DNA of 64,000 nucleotides from Posidoniimonas polymericola (GTDB lineage: Bacteria > Planctomycetota > Planctomycetia > Pirellulales > Lacipirellulaceae), in NCBI RefSeq assembly GCF_007859935.1, contig NZ_SJPO01000001.1, forward strand, positions 558,001 to 622,000. The letters are read 5' to 3'. The notes under the pieces are model-generated. The model worked only from the letters and a program-made list of their open reading frames with translations. It was not told the DNA's origin and did not search any database. Below, one piece after another: positions 35,401-46,000 of this stretch; the first letter of the stretch is position 1, and the number at the start of each line of letters is the position of its first letter. A program made the position numbers and the translations under genes.

Positions 35401-37149
35401 GTGCTTCACCCCTGTCAACGTCGCGCCGTGATGTCGGTGCTCCTGATGCCCGTCCTAATGGCCGCGGCCTGCCTGGTCGCCCCGCAGGTCCTGGCTCAGC
35501 CGGGCGCCGTGCAAGAAGACACCCTCACCATCGATGAGCCGGCGGCCGGAGCCCCGGCGACCGTCGCCGCGGTGTCGGTCTCGAGCTACCAGAAGCTGCT
35601 GGACGACGTCGGCTACCTCGGCGGCCTGGTCGAGATGCCCCAGGCCTCGCAGATGGTCGAGGGCATGATCGCCATGTTCACCCAGGGTCAGGGCCTGGTC
35701 GGGCTCGACAAGGACCGCCCGTGGGGACTGCTGGTGCAGAGCTCCGGTCAGGACTTCTCGCCGCTGGTCTGCCTGCCGATCAACGACCTCGAAGGCCTGC
35801 TGGCGCTGGGCGTCAACGCCGGCATCACCACCGACGACATGGGCGACGGCGTGAAGAGCGTCTCGGCCCAGGGCCAGACCTACTACATCAAGAGCAGCGG
35901 CGAGTGGGCCTACGCGGCGCAGCGGGCCGACCAGCTCGCCTACCTGCCGGAGAGCCCGGCCGACATGCTCGGCGAGCTCGTCAACCAGTACGACATCGGC
36001 GTCAAGCTGATGGCGCAGAACGTCCCGCCGATGTTCAAGCAGATTGCCGTCGGGCAGCTGCGGCAGGGCATGCAGGAAGGGCTGGACCGCCGCCCCGACG
36101 AGACCGACGCCCAGTTCGAGGCCCGCAGCAAGCTGGCCGAGGCCAACATCGAGAACATCGAGCAGCTGATCAACGACCTCGACCAGGCGGTGATCGGCAT
36201 CTCGATCAACCCGGACGGCGGCGGCCTGATGATCGACTTCCGCGGCACCGCGGTCGCCGGCACCAAGCTGGCCGACCAGCTCGCCATCTACCAGGCGTCG
36301 GGCACCAAGCTGGCCGGCTTCCTGGCGGAGGACGCGTCGCTGTCGTTCGCGACCGCCTACTCGATCCCCGCGGACGTGCTGCCGCGGGTTGTCGAGGAGT
36401 ACGAGCGGCAGATGGCCACCGCCCGCACCGCGCTGACCCAGATGCTCGAGGAGGCCGACCTGCCGAACGACGAAGTGCGTGAGACGCTCAACTCCGCCCT
36501 GGAGGACGTGCTGGCCTGCGCCGAGGCGATGGTCAAGTCGGGCGAGGTCGACATGGTCGGCAACATCCAGCTGAAGATGGGCGGCGCGTCGGCCATCGCC
36601 GGCCTCCGTACGCCGGAGCCCGAGAAGATTGACGCCGCGCTGAAGAAGGTCGCCGCGCTCGCCGAGGGCGACCCCAACTTCCCCGGCATCAACTGGGCCG
36701 CCGAGACCCACGAGGGCGTCACCCTGCACACGCTGAGCGTGCCGGTCGACGACCCCCAGGCCCAGGACGTGCTGGGCGGGCAGGTCAACGTCGCGGTCGG
36801 CATCGGCCCGGACGCGGCCTACTTCTGGCTCGGCCCCGACGGGGTCGCCGCCCTCAAGCAGGCGATCACCAATTCGGCCAGCGGGACCAAGGACGTCAAG
36901 CCGGTCCAGATGTCGATGTCGCTGGCCCAGGTGATGGAGTTCGCCGCCGCCGTGGCCGAGGCCTCCGGTGAGGACGCCGCCGCCCCCCAGATGCTGGCCC
37001 AGCTCCTCAAGGACGCCGACAGCAGCCAGATCAACGTCACTGTGGACGGCGAGCCCAACGGCATGCGGTACCGGGTGAAGGTCGACGAGGGCGTGCTCAA
37101 GGCGATCGGCAAGACCGGCGCCGAGATGCAGCGGGCCCAAATGCAGTAG
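35401..37149 (+). CDS. Large secreted protein of unknown function
   Basis: The start is the GTG at 35401, seven bases after AAGGAG. The product is 582 residues and begins with a signal peptide ending around VAPQVLAQ. The mature protein is acidic and helical, with no motif I recognise; repeated phrases include LPINDLEGLLALGVNAGITT and GISINPDGGGLMIDFRGTAV. The pattern suggests a periplasmic protein of the kind planctomycetes encode in many copies. A strong terminator follows. The ATG at 35362 upstream lacks a ribosome site and is not favoured. Confidence 0.7.
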   Translation: MLHPCQRRAVMSVLLMPVLMAAACLVAPQVLAQPGAVQEDTLTIDEPAAGAPATVAAVSVSSYQKLLDDVGYLGGLVEMPQASQMVEGMIAMFTQGQGLVGLDKDRPWGLLVQSSGQDFSPLVCLPINDLEGLLALGVNAGITTDDMGDGVKSVSAQGQTYYIKSSGEWAYAAQRADQLAYLPESPADMLGELVNQYDIGVKLMAQNVPPMFKQIAVGQLRQGMQEGLDRRPDETDAQFEARSKLAEANIENIEQLINDLDQAVIGISINPDGGGLMIDFRGTAVAGTKLADQLAIYQASGTKLAGFLAEDASLSFATAYSIPADVLPRVVEEYERQMATARTALTQMLEEADLPNDEVRETLNSALEDVLACAEAMVKSGEVDMVGNIQLKMGGASAIAGLRTPEPEKIDAALKKVAALAEGDPNFPGINWAAETHEGVTLHTLSVPVDDPQAQDVLGGQVNVAVGIGPDAAYFWLGPDGVAALKQAITNSASGTKDVKPVQMSMSLAQVMEFAAAVAEASGEDAAAPQMLAQLLKDADSSQINVTVDGEPNGMRYRVKVDEGVLKAIGKTGAEMQRAQMQ

Positions 37150-37205
37150 GCCCAAATCCAGTTGGCCCTGTTGCCACGGCTGGGCGACCCCGGCAACGAA
37201 TCCAA

Positions 37206-37239
37206 AGCGGCGCCGGGCTACCGGCGCCGCTCTTTTCTT
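37206..37239 (+). terminator. Rho-independent terminator
   Basis: AGCGGCGCCGG (37206-37216) pairs with CCGGCGCCGCT (37221-37231) around GCTA, followed by CTTTTCTT. It closes the transcript of the secreted protein gene ending at 37149. Confidence 0.88.
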
Positions 37240-37274
37240 ACCCCAACGCTTCTCCCGCACAACGGAACGACAAG

Positions 37275-37802
37275 ATGAGCGCTGCCTCGCTGGTCCTGAC
37301 CATCATCGGCGCCGACCGCCCCGGCCTGGTCGAGTCGATCGCCCAGACCGTCGCCGATCACGAGGGCAACTGGCTCGAGAGCCGCATGGCCCACCTGGCC
37401 GGGCAGTTCGCCGGCATCCTCCGCGTGGAGATCGCGGCCGACCGCGCCGAGTCGCTGACCGCCGCCCTCAAGTCGCTGACCGACGCCGGCCTCGAGTCGG
37501 TCGTGCTGACCGACGTCTCACCGGCCGCCGAGTACGCGACGCCCGTTGTCCTGCTCGACCTGGTCGGGCAGGACCGCCCCGGCATCGTACGGCAGATCAG
37601 CCGCGTGCTGGCCGCCTCGGGCGTGAATGTCGAGGAGCTCTCAACGCAGCGGACCTCGGCGCCCAACACGGGCCAGATGCTGTTCCAGGCCAAGGCCCGG
37701 CTGCGGATGCCGCCGGGGCTGTCGCAGCAGCAGCTCCGCGATTCGCTCGAGGGCGTGGCCGGCGACCTGATGGTCGACGTGTCGCTGGCGAGCGAGGAGT
37801 AG
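37275..37802 (+). CDS. GcvR-like protein with two ACT domains
   Basis: The 175-residue protein has two ACT domains, the first opening VLTIIGADRPGLVESIAQTV and the second opening VLLDLVGQDRPGIVRQISRV. This layout matches the glycine cleavage repressor GcvR, which senses glycine and inhibits GcvA. No gcv genes are nearby. Single-gene context leaves the regulated system open. The start is the ATG at 37275. Confidence 0.85.
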   Translation: MSAASLVLTIIGADRPGLVESIAQTVADHEGNWLESRMAHLAGQFAGILRVEIAADRAESLTAALKSLTDAGLESVVLTDVSPAAEYATPVVLLDLVGQDRPGIVRQISRVLAASGVNVEELSTQRTSAPNTGQMLFQAKARLRMPPGLSQQQLRDSLEGVAGDLMVDVSLASEE

Positions 37803-37826
37803 TGCTCGCTGACTTCGCTCTGCCGG

Positions 37827-38666
37827 TCAGCCGGCCAGGCCGGCCTCGATCCGCTGCATGTACTCGATGCTTTGGCGGGCGATCGCCTCGGGGCTCGGCT
37901 CGTACTTGAACACCTCGACCGAGACCCAGCCGTCGTAGTCGGTGTCCTGGAGGGCGGCGAAGATTGGTTCGAACTCGACCTCGCCCATCCCCGGGCCCAG
38001 CAGGTTGGGGTCGTTGGCGTGGAAGTGGGCGGTCCACGCGGCGTTGTCGCGGATGATGTCGGCGATCGGCTTGCCCTCGCTCGCCATCGCCTTGACGTCC
38101 AGGTGCAGGCGGCACCACGGCGAGTCGACCAGCTGCGCGAGCGTCACCCCCGACTCGGCGGTGAGCATGAAGTCGCCTTCGGCGGGGCCGAGCGGCTCGA
38201 GGGCGAGGGTCACCTCGTGCTCGCCGAAGACGGGCATCGCCTCGCGGAGAACGCTAGCGGCGATCTCTTCGGCCTGCTCGTAGCCGACGCCCGGCAGCAG
38301 GTTGCGCTGCTGGGGCGAGCCGAGCACCAGCACCTTGCCGCCAAGCTGGCCGCACAGCTCGGCGAGTTCTTTCAGGTAGTCGGTGGTCGCCTGCTGCACG
38401 GCCGGGTCCGGGCTGGTCAGGTAGAAGCCCTCGGTCTTGGCCAAGAGCCAGTGCAGGCCGACCACCTCGAGCCCGGCGTCGGCGGCGATCCGCTTGACCT
38501 CCGCTCGGCGCCCGGGGGGGACGTTCCGCACGTCCGACACCGTGGCGCCCGGCATCAGCGTAAATGGGGCGATCTCGATGCCGGTGTAGCCAAGTTCGCG
38601 GGTCGTGGCGAAGGCCTGCTCGAACGGCTGGTCGCCGAAGGTTTCGTTGCAGAGGGCGTATTTCAT
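37827..38666 (-). CDS. Sugar phosphate isomerase/epimerase-type TIM barrel protein
   Basis: The 279-residue protein matches the xylose-isomerase-like (AP endonuclease 2) barrel: it opens MKYALCNETFGDQPFEQAF and has the metal-binding residues in LALEPLG, HLDVKAM, HFHANDPN and VSVEVF. Members isomerise or epimerise sugars such as inosose or tagatose. The substrate is not clear. The start is the ATG at 38664-38666, divergent from the methyltransferase gene. Confidence 0.85.
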   Translation of the reverse strand: MKYALCNETFGDQPFEQAFATTRELGYTGIEIAPFTLMPGATVSDVRNVPPGRRAEVKRIAADAGLEVVGLHWLLAKTEGFYLTSPDPAVQQATTDYLKELAELCGQLGGKVLVLGSPQQRNLLPGVGYEQAEEIAASVLREAMPVFGEHEVTLALEPLGPAEGDFMLTAESGVTLAQLVDSPWCRLHLDVKAMASEGKPIADIIRDNAAWTAHFHANDPNLLGPGMGEVEFEPIFAALQDTDYDGWVSVEVFKYEPSPEAIARQSIEYMQRIEAGLAG

Positions 38667-38857
38667 GCGGTCGTGGCCCGGTCGGGAATTTCGTCGGGAA
38701 TTTCGTCGGCGGAGTCGCTGGAGGAGGGCGTCGCGGCGATTCGGATGCCCGGCGGAGCCGAGCGCACAGATGAGCGCTAATTGCCCCTCCGCCGCGCGGC
38801 AGTTAGGCTGGGGATTTTCGGCATTCTACCGCAGCCCGGATCCCGCGGATACATCCC

Positions 38858-40756
38858 ATGAGTCTGACCTCCCCGACCGCCGTCGACACCATCGTGCACG
38901 GCGATTGCCTGGAGCGGTTGCGCGAGCAACCCAACAACTCGGTCGACATGGTGTTCGCGGACCCGCCGTTCAACATCGGCTTCGAGTACGACCAGTACCA
39001 CGACGACCACGCCGACGACGACTACATCGCCTGGTGCCGCGACTGGATGAGCGAGCTGCACCGGGTGCTGAAGCCGGGCGGCGCGTTCTGGCTGGCCATC
39101 GGCGACGAGTTCGCCGCCGACCTGCGGGTCGAGGCCCACCGCAACATCGGCTTCGAGCCCCGCAACTGGGTGGTCTGGTACTACACGTTCGGCCAGAACT
39201 GCAAGCGGAAGTTCAACCGCTCGCACGTGCACATCTTCCACTTCACCAAGGAAGGGGACGCCACGCACACCTTCAACGCCGAAGACCCCAAGGTCCGCGT
39301 CCCCTCGGCCCGCGCCCTGGTGTACGGCGACAAACGCGCCAACCCGACCGGCCGGCTGCCGGACGACACCTGGATCCTCCGCCCGCAGGACCTGCGTGAG
39401 GAGCCCGAGGCGTTCCAGCCGATGGACGACACCTGGTACTTCAGCCGGGTCGCCGGCACGTTCAAAGAGCGGCAGGGATTCCACGGCTGTCAGATGCCCG
39501 AGCAGCTGCTGGGCCGCATCGTGCGGATCAGCAGCGACCCGGGCGACCTGGTGCTCGACCCGTTCAGCGGCAGCGGCACCACGCTGGCGGTCGCCAAGAA
39601 GCTGGGACGGCGGTGGCTCGGCTTCGAGCTTTCCGAGGAGTACGTCCGCTACGCCACCGAGCGGATCGACAACATCGCCGAGGGGGACGAGCTGAGCGGC
39701 CCCTCCGACCCGGTCAGCAGCGCCCCGACCACCGCCGCCGGGCGGAGACTCAAGGACCATCCGCTGCTGCCGACCTTCGAGAAGGACGACTTTGAGCCCG
39801 AGCTCAAGGAGGCCGCCGGGGCCGAGGAGATCGAAGAGTCAGCGGCGCCGGTCGCGGGCGACCTCGCCACGGCGGCCGCGGACGCGGCGGCGGACGCTGT
39901 GATCTCGGCCGCGGGCAGCGCCCAGCAGCCGGTCGCCGCGCCGCGCAAGCAGAAGTCGCTCCGCGAGCTGCAGCAGCAGGTCATCGTCGACGCGTTCCAC
40001 GACACCCACGACGGCTACTCGGTCGACTGGCTGCTCTGCTCTCCCGAGCTGCAGAACGCCTTCCACGCCCGCTGCCGCGAGTCCGGCATGATCGGCCGCG
40101 CCGGCGACTGGAACCGCGAGTTGCTGAAGCTCCGCAAGGCGGGCAAGCTGACCCGCCGCGACGAAGAAAAGCACGGCTGGCAGAAGAAGGTCGAGTTCGG
40201 CCCCGAGCAGCGCGACGAGTTCGCCTTCGCCGGCGAGATCGCCTGGGCCGAGATGGAGCGGAAGTTCCCCGGCTGGTCACTCGACGCGTTGCTCTGCTCG
40301 CCGGGCAAGGCGTACCTGTTCGACCGCACCGCCGCCAAATACGTCAAAGGCTACGACGCCGCCGAGCTCCGCTGGGCCGCGCTGCGGCTCCGCAAGGCCC
40401 GCCACGCCCTAGCGGTTGAGGCCAAGCAGTACCACTTTGTGCTCGAGAAAAAGGAATTCCCCCGCTTCCAGCCGTGGGGCCGGTTCCGGGCCGACCACCT
40501 AGACGAGCAGCCCGGCCTGTACCTGCTGCGGAACAAGGCCAAGGAGGCCCTCTACTTGGGCGAGACCCTCGACCTTGGTCGCCGGCTCGCGGCGCACGCC
40601 GCGGCGACCTCGCCCGGCCGGGCTGTGACCCAGGTCGGCGTTATTCTCTCGGAGGATCTGCCAAGCGACGATTACCGGGAGCTGCTGTGGACGCACCTGA
40701 TTGGGCGGCACAACCCGCGGCTGAATATCCCGGCCATCGAGGTAACACTCGAGTAG
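38858..40756 (+). CDS. DNA methyltransferase fused to tandem repeats and a GIY-YIG nuclease domain
   Basis: The 632-residue protein has an N-terminal beta-class DNA methyltransferase: motif IV DPPF (35-38, ADPPFNIGFEYDQY) comes before motif I DPFSGSGTT (234-242). These enzymes methylate adenine-N6 or cytosine-N4. After an Ala-rich linker (~325-360) come two related ~85-residue repeats (DGYSVDWLLCSPELQNAF and PGWSLDALLCSPGKAYLF). The last ~80 residues form a GIY-YIG nuclease: GLYLL (553-557), YLG (566-568), arginine in DLGRRLAAH, catalytic glutamate in YRELL and an asparagine-rich end. All catalytic positions are visible. A single protein could thus modify and cut DNA. No separate restriction or specificity gene is adjacent. 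Confidence 0.9.
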   Translation: MSLTSPTAVDTIVHGDCLERLREQPNNSVDMVFADPPFNIGFEYDQYHDDHADDDYIAWCRDWMSELHRVLKPGGAFWLAIGDEFAADLRVEAHRNIGFEPRNWVVWYYTFGQNCKRKFNRSHVHIFHFTKEGDATHTFNAEDPKVRVPSARALVYGDKRANPTGRLPDDTWILRPQDLREEPEAFQPMDDTWYFSRVAGTFKERQGFHGCQMPEQLLGRIVRISSDPGDLVLDPFSGSGTTLAVAKKLGRRWLGFELSEEYVRYATERIDNIAEGDELSGPSDPVSSAPTTAAGRRLKDHPLLPTFEKDDFEPELKEAAGAEEIEESAAPVAGDLATAAADAAADAVISAAGSAQQPVAAPRKQKSLRELQQQVIVDAFHDTHDGYSVDWLLCSPELQNAFHARCRESGMIGRAGDWNRELLKLRKAGKLTRRDEEKHGWQKKVEFGPEQRDEFAFAGEIAWAEMERKFPGWSLDALLCSPGKAYLFDRTAAKYVKGYDAAELRWAALRLRKARHALAVEAKQYHFVLEKKEFPRFQPWGRFRADHLDEQPGLYLLRNKAKEALYLGETLDLGRRLAAHAAATSPGRAVTQVGVILSEDLPSDDYRELLWTHLIGRHNPRLNIPAIEVTLE

Positions 40757-40904
40757 CGGCGGAGTGCCGAAGAATCCTCACGAAAAGTGAGAATTGGCGG
40801 ATGAAATTGTTTGTCTGCCTAGGTGGGCGATCGCTTGTTGCTTGCAGCTCGTCGGCAGCGTACCCTCTCTCTTGGTCCGCTTCTCTTGTTGCCGAGGATG
40901 ATTG

Positions 40905-42155
40905 ATGCAAACTAGGCTTGTGTTCGGTGTTGTTGTCGCCCTCCTGCCCGCGATTGCAGGCGCCGAATCCTGGCCGACCTGGCGCGGACCCAACGCCAAC
41001 GCGGTCGCCCCGGCGGGCAAGTACCCCACCGAGCTCAACGACCAAACCAAGGCCTGGGAGGTCGAGCTGCCGGGCGTCGGCAGCTCGACGCCGGTGGTCT
41101 GGGGCGACGCCATCTACCTGACCGCGTCGCAGGACGACCAGGAGCTAGTCTGCAGCTACACGCTCGACGGCAAGCAGCGGTGGCAGGTCGCGCTGCCGGG
41201 CGCCGCCCAGGCAAAGCACCGCAACGCCACGCCGAGCAACCCGTCGGCGGTCTGCGACGGCGAGCACGTCGTGGCGTACTTCAAGAGCGGCGATGTCATC
41301 TGCCTGACGACCGACGGGCGCGAGCTGTGGCGGAAAAACCTGCAGGAAGCGTACGGCGACGACTCATTGTGGTGGGACCTGGGCACCTCGCCGGTGATCA
41401 CCTCGGCGGGGGCTGTGATCGCCGTTATGCAGAATGAAATCGGCTACCTCGTGACACTCGATCTAGAAACCGGCCAGGAGTTGTGGAGGGTGGACCGAAC
41501 GTACCCCCGCCCGAGCGAGTCCGATCAGGCGTACACCACGCCGACGGTCATTCAAGATGGCGGCGCCGAGGTCATTGTCACCTGGGGCGCCGACCACCTT
41601 ACGGGGCACGACGCGGCCTCGGGCGCGTTGCTGTGGGAGTGCGGCGGCTTCAACCCGGAGGACAAGGGCCAGTGGCGGGTGATCGCCTCAGCAACCATCG
41701 CCGACGGGGTTGCATACGTCCCTCACGGGCGCGGCGATTTCCTGGGGGCGGTGCGGGTAGTCGGTCCGCACGACGCGACCGAGCAAGAGCGGTGGTTGTG
41801 GCGGGTAGACGGCGTCGGATCCGACGTGCCGTCGCCGTTAATTGAAGCGGGCAAGATCTTTATTCTGAAAGACTCGGGAGTCTTGTGCTGTGTGGACGCG
41901 GCCAGCGGCCAAACCAGGTGGGAAGAACGGCTGCCCCGCAGCCGCCGCCGCTACTTCAGCTCGCCGCTGCTGGCCGGTGGCGTGCTGTACTGCGTCAGGG
42001 AAGACGGCGCCGTGGTGTCGGCGTCGGTCGATGAGGGATACCGATTTTTGTCAGAAACTTTCCTGGGCGACGACTCGGTCGCGACCCCAACCCCGATCGA
42101 CGGGGGACTCCTGTTTAGAACCCGCACCAAGCTCATTCGCTTTCAGGCGAATTAG
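40905..42155 (+). CDS. Secreted PQQ-type beta-propeller protein
   Basis: From the ATG at 40905 (GAGGA at 40894-40898) the 416-residue product has a signal peptide ending IAGAES. The mature part is an eight-bladed propeller of the BamB/PQQ kind: it opens WPTWRGPNANA and repeats 'G..LWE', seen as LDGKQRWQVALPG, TDGRELWRKNLQ and ETGQELWRVDRT. It could be BamB-like or an alcohol dehydrogenase-related propeller without the enzyme calcium/PQQ site. It is not in a bam operon. Confidence 0.85.
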   Translation: MQTRLVFGVVVALLPAIAGAESWPTWRGPNANAVAPAGKYPTELNDQTKAWEVELPGVGSSTPVVWGDAIYLTASQDDQELVCSYTLDGKQRWQVALPGAAQAKHRNATPSNPSAVCDGEHVVAYFKSGDVICLTTDGRELWRKNLQEAYGDDSLWWDLGTSPVITSAGAVIAVMQNEIGYLVTLDLETGQELWRVDRTYPRPSESDQAYTTPTVIQDGGAEVIVTWGADHLTGHDAASGALLWECGGFNPEDKGQWRVIASATIADGVAYVPHGRGDFLGAVRVVGPHDATEQERWLWRVDGVGSDVPSPLIEAGKIFILKDSGVLCCVDAASGQTRWEERLPRSRRRYFSSPLLAGGVLYCVREDGAVVSASVDEGYRFLSETFLGDDSVATPTPIDGGLLFRTRTKLIRFQAN

Positions 42156-42321
42156 TAGGTGACTAACGATAAACCAAGCCTGCTATTCGACTTCCGCACA
42201 TCTCGACAAATTGGCGCCTAAAACGCGCGGTATCATTGTTGGTAGAGGGGCTCCCTCTCACGAGTGTCGCGCCTCGAGGGCGCCCTGCAGTCCCCGTCGT
42301 TTTGAATTGCAGTATACGCCG

Positions 42322-42350
42322 TTGTCAGTCTTATCTGCCTGCCGTATATC
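42322..42350 (+). promoter_or_regulatory. Sigma-70-type promoter
   Basis: TTGTCA (42322-42327) and TATATC (42345-42350) are separated by exactly 17 bases and lie upstream of the FixJ-type regulator gene. Confidence 0.55.
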
Positions 42351-42440
42351 AGTGGAGCGGGGCCCGTTGCCGGCTGCTAAGTGGGGCGTCAATCCCCACT
42401 TCCTGGATGGCTTTTGTAGTCGATTCGCTGGAGGTCGTTT

Positions 42441-43058
42441 GTGACCCACGCTGCTCTCACTGTTTGCTTGGTCGACGATGACGCCGCCGTCTTGAAGGTG
42501 ACCCGCGAGGTGCTTCTGGGTGGCGGGTATCAGGTGCGCTGCTTCCAGTCGGCGGCGGAGTACCTAGAAGACTCCTCTCCAAACGATGACTGTGTCGTTA
42601 CCGACCTCAACATGCCGGGCATCGGCGGCGCCGAGCTCCTCAAGCGGATCCACGAACTCGACCCAACGCTGCCGGTGATCGTGCTGACCGGGTTTGCCGA
42701 CGTCGCGACCGCCGTGAAACTGATGGAACGCGGCGTCGTGACGCTGGTCGAAAAGCCGTGCAGCTCGATCGACCTGCTCGCCGCGGTGGCGAAGGCGATT
42801 TCCGATGGCGAGCACCGCCGTTACCGCCGCGACCAGGCCCACGACGTCATGAACCGGCTGGCCCAGCTCAATGACGAGGAGCTGGCGGTGATGAAAGGAG
42901 TCGTGCGTGGCTTCTCGAACAAGGTGTTGGCCGGACGGCTTGAGATGAGCGCCCGCACGCTCGACCGCCGGCGGCACTCGGTCTTCGAGAAGATGGGCGC
43001 CGAGTCGCCTGCCGAGCTCGCCGCGCTCGCCGAGCGGTTCGACCTGTTCAAGGATTGA
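42441..43058 (+). CDS. FixJ/NarL-type response regulator
   Basis: The 205-residue protein starts at GTG 42441 with GGAGGT at 42430-42435. The receiver domain has acidic residues in LVDDDAA, the phospho-accepting aspartate in VTDLNMPG and the lysine in EKPCS. The C-terminal LuxR-type helix-turn-helix (EELAVMKGVVRGFSNKVLAG) resembles FixJ. It is convergent with a multi-PAS histidine kinase, likely its partner; their 3' ends are 8 bases apart. Confidence 0.88.
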   Translation: MTHAALTVCLVDDDAAVLKVTREVLLGGGYQVRCFQSAAEYLEDSSPNDDCVVTDLNMPGIGGAELLKRIHELDPTLPVIVLTGFADVATAVKLMERGVVTLVEKPCSSIDLLAAVAKAISDGEHRRYRRDQAHDVMNRLAQLNDEELAVMKGVVRGFSNKVLAGRLEMSARTLDRRRHSVFEKMGAESPAELAALAERFDLFKD

Positions 43059-43066
43059 GGGCCGCG

Positions 43067-46000
43067 CTAGAGGTCCGCGGACCACCGGGGCCTGGGAGGG
43101 TGGGGCTCAGAAGAGCCGTCGTTGGGCGACGTCGTGTGTTGGTCGCGCAGCGGCAACAGTATGCGGAACGTAGCGCCCCCTTCGGGCCGGGACCTCCCCA
43201 CGACCTTTCCCCCGCACTGCTCGACGATCCCGTGGACGACGGCCAGGCCCAGGCCGGTCCCCTTGTTGGCTTCTTTGGTGGTGAAGAACGGTTCGAACAT
43301 CCGGTCGAATGCCTCCTTCGCGATGCCGGCGCCGTTGTCCGTCACCGAGAGCTCGGCCCACCGCACGCCGGCCAGACGCTCCTCGACCGTCTCGCCCTGG
43401 TTGACGCCGGTCTTGATGACCACGACGCCGTCGCTCGAGGAGATCGCGTCGCGCGCGTTGACCACCAGGTTGAACAGCGCCTGCTCGAGCTGCACCGGGT
43501 CGGCCAGCACCGGCAGCGGCTGCGCGTCGAGCACGAACTCGCAGCGAACGGAGTTGCCGGCGAGCCGCTGGAGCAGCTTGCTGAGCGAGTCGACCTGTTC
43601 GTTCAACTCGAGCTCGCGGGGCTGGTGCGGCTGCCGGCGGCTGAACGTGAGCAGCTGCCGTGTCAGGGCCGAACCCCGGCCGGCGGCGTCGGCGATGATG
43701 CTGAGGGTCTCGTGCGTCGGCGCGTCGGGGTCCATCGACTCGAGTTGCAGCTCGGCCTCGCCGAGGATCACCGCCAAGAGGTTGTTGAAGTCGTGCGCGA
43801 CGCCGCCGGCCAGCCGGCCGATGGCCTCCATTTTCTGGGTATCGCGGAGCCGGTCGGCGAGCCGCCGGGACTCGGTGACGTCGCTCAGCACGCCGTGTTG
43901 GGTCACGACACCGTCTTCGACCGAGCCGAGCGAGTACCGCCCCTCGAGCCACCTCTCGCCCCGCTCGGGGTGCAGCAGCCGGAACTGGTGGACCCAGCCG
44001 GTACGTTCCCGGACCGCGGTGAGCACAGCCTCCCGGAACGGCTTCAGGTCGTCGGGGTGCACTCGATCCCGCAGGGCGTAAGCGTTGCTCTGCAGTTGGG
44101 AAGGTGTGAGCCCTGTCAATTCATAGATGCCGGGGCTGAGGTAGGTGAACTCCATCGATTCGTCCGAGGTGAAGCGGACAGAGTTCAGCACCCCGGGCGA
44201 CGCCTCCGCCGTGACCATGAAGCGATCCCGCTCACGCTGCAGCTCCTGCTCGGCGATCTTCAGGTCGTGGATATCGGTGGTGGTGCCGTACCAGCCCTCA
44301 ATCTCGCCGCTGTCGTCCCGCCCGGCGACTGCGCGGGACTGCATCCAGCGGTAGCCAGACTGCTCGGGGGTGGCAATCCGCATTTCGACCTCGTACGGTT
44401 CGCCGGTGCTGAGGCTGCGAGACCACGCCGCGTTCCGGCGGCCAATGTCGTTGGGGTGGACCACCGGCGGCTGCCAGCCAGAGACGTCGTCGAAGTGCGA
44501 GCCCTGGTAGAGCTCGAGGCTCCGTTGGTTGCGGTACCTGAGTCGGCCATCGGGTTCGGCGACCCAGACCGCGGCCGGGATCGATTCCGCCAGGCCGCGG
44601 AAGCGGGCCTCGCTATCACGCAGGCGTTGTTCGGCTACCTTGCGGGCCGTGATGTCGCGCACGACAGAAATCGCCTCGGTCGGCGTGCCAAGGTCGTCGG
44701 TCTGAATCGCAATCGAGAGCGTCACCCACTTGATGGCGCCATCCTTGCAGCGGTAACGCTTGTCAATCTCAAAGTGGCGCTCTCCCCGTTCGAGAGTCTT
44801 CTTGGCCTCGAGTTGGCCGCGGCCGCGGTCGTCCGGGTGGGCGATATCGCCTACATTCAGCTTGAGGATCTCGTCCTGCGAGTAGTGGAGCATATCTGCC
44901 AGCTGCCGGTTGGCTAAGCGGATCTTGCCACTAGGGAGGTCGGCGATAAAGACGCCCACCGCGGCGTTCTCAAGAACGGCGCGGAAGCGAGACTCGCTCT
45001 CGCGAAGCCGTTCCGCCGCCTGCTTCTTCGCCGTGATATCGATGACGATACCGTAGGCGTGCGCAGAATTGGCGCCGCTGCGGCCGCGCATCACGGCCTC
45101 CAGCCAGGCCCACACGCAAGTACCGTCCTTCTTGAGGAAGCGTTTCTCCATGCCGTACTGGCGGACGCCATCGGTAACCGCCTGCTTGTAGCGAGCGACA
45201 TCCCGCTCGCGGTCTTCTGGGTGCGTGACGTCGCCAATAGTGAGCCGCACCAGCTCGTCGTGGCGGTAGCCCAGCATCTCGCAGAAGCGGTTGTTCGCGG
45301 CGACGTACCTGCCGGTGTAGGCGTCGACGACCGTGAGGCCGACGCTCTCATTCTCGAAGAGCGTGCGGTACCGCTCCTCGCTCTCTCGCAGGGCGGAAAA
45401 CGCCTGCTGGCTGTCGGTCTCGTCGCGGACAGTCATCACGATCAGCGGCTGGCCAGTGGTGGTGTCTTGCACCACGCTTCCGTTGTAGCGAAACCAGCCG
45501 CCGCTCGGATTGTCGACGGGTCGGACGCACAACAGCATGTCTTCGACAGGCCTGCCGTTCATCATCCGGAGGTACGGCCACTCCTCAAACGGGACCGCTT
45601 CGCCGCTCGGCAGGCGGACGTCGAAGGCGCCCTTGTGGTCGTGGATCATGTCGCCAGGGCGGAGGGGGCTTGCTTGGCCGCCGCAGCTAACGGAGTACGC
45701 CCCCAGTATGGTCCCGCTAAAGTCCATCACCACGACTCCCGCCGCTACGCTGTCGAGGATGCCGCGCAGGCGATCGCGTTCAGACTTGATCTCGGCGACG
45801 GAATCGCCACCCGGGTCAACTTCGGGAGGCGCGTCCGTCAGCACGCACAGAAGGGAGTGGTCGAGCAGCACCCGGGCGTCGAGCCGAAGTCTCCGCGCGG
45901 CGCCTGCAAGGGCGTCGGGGCAGGTCTGCCGACGCAGCACCGAGCCGACGGCAGATTGGGCGGCCGCGGAAGCGAGTTCATCGACCTCGAACCCGAGGCT

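Noticed and set aside
35455..37260. 601-codon minus-strand frame opposite the secreted protein at 35401
   Set aside because: The plus-strand frame has a GTG start with ribosome site, signal peptide and terminator; the minus frame has none.
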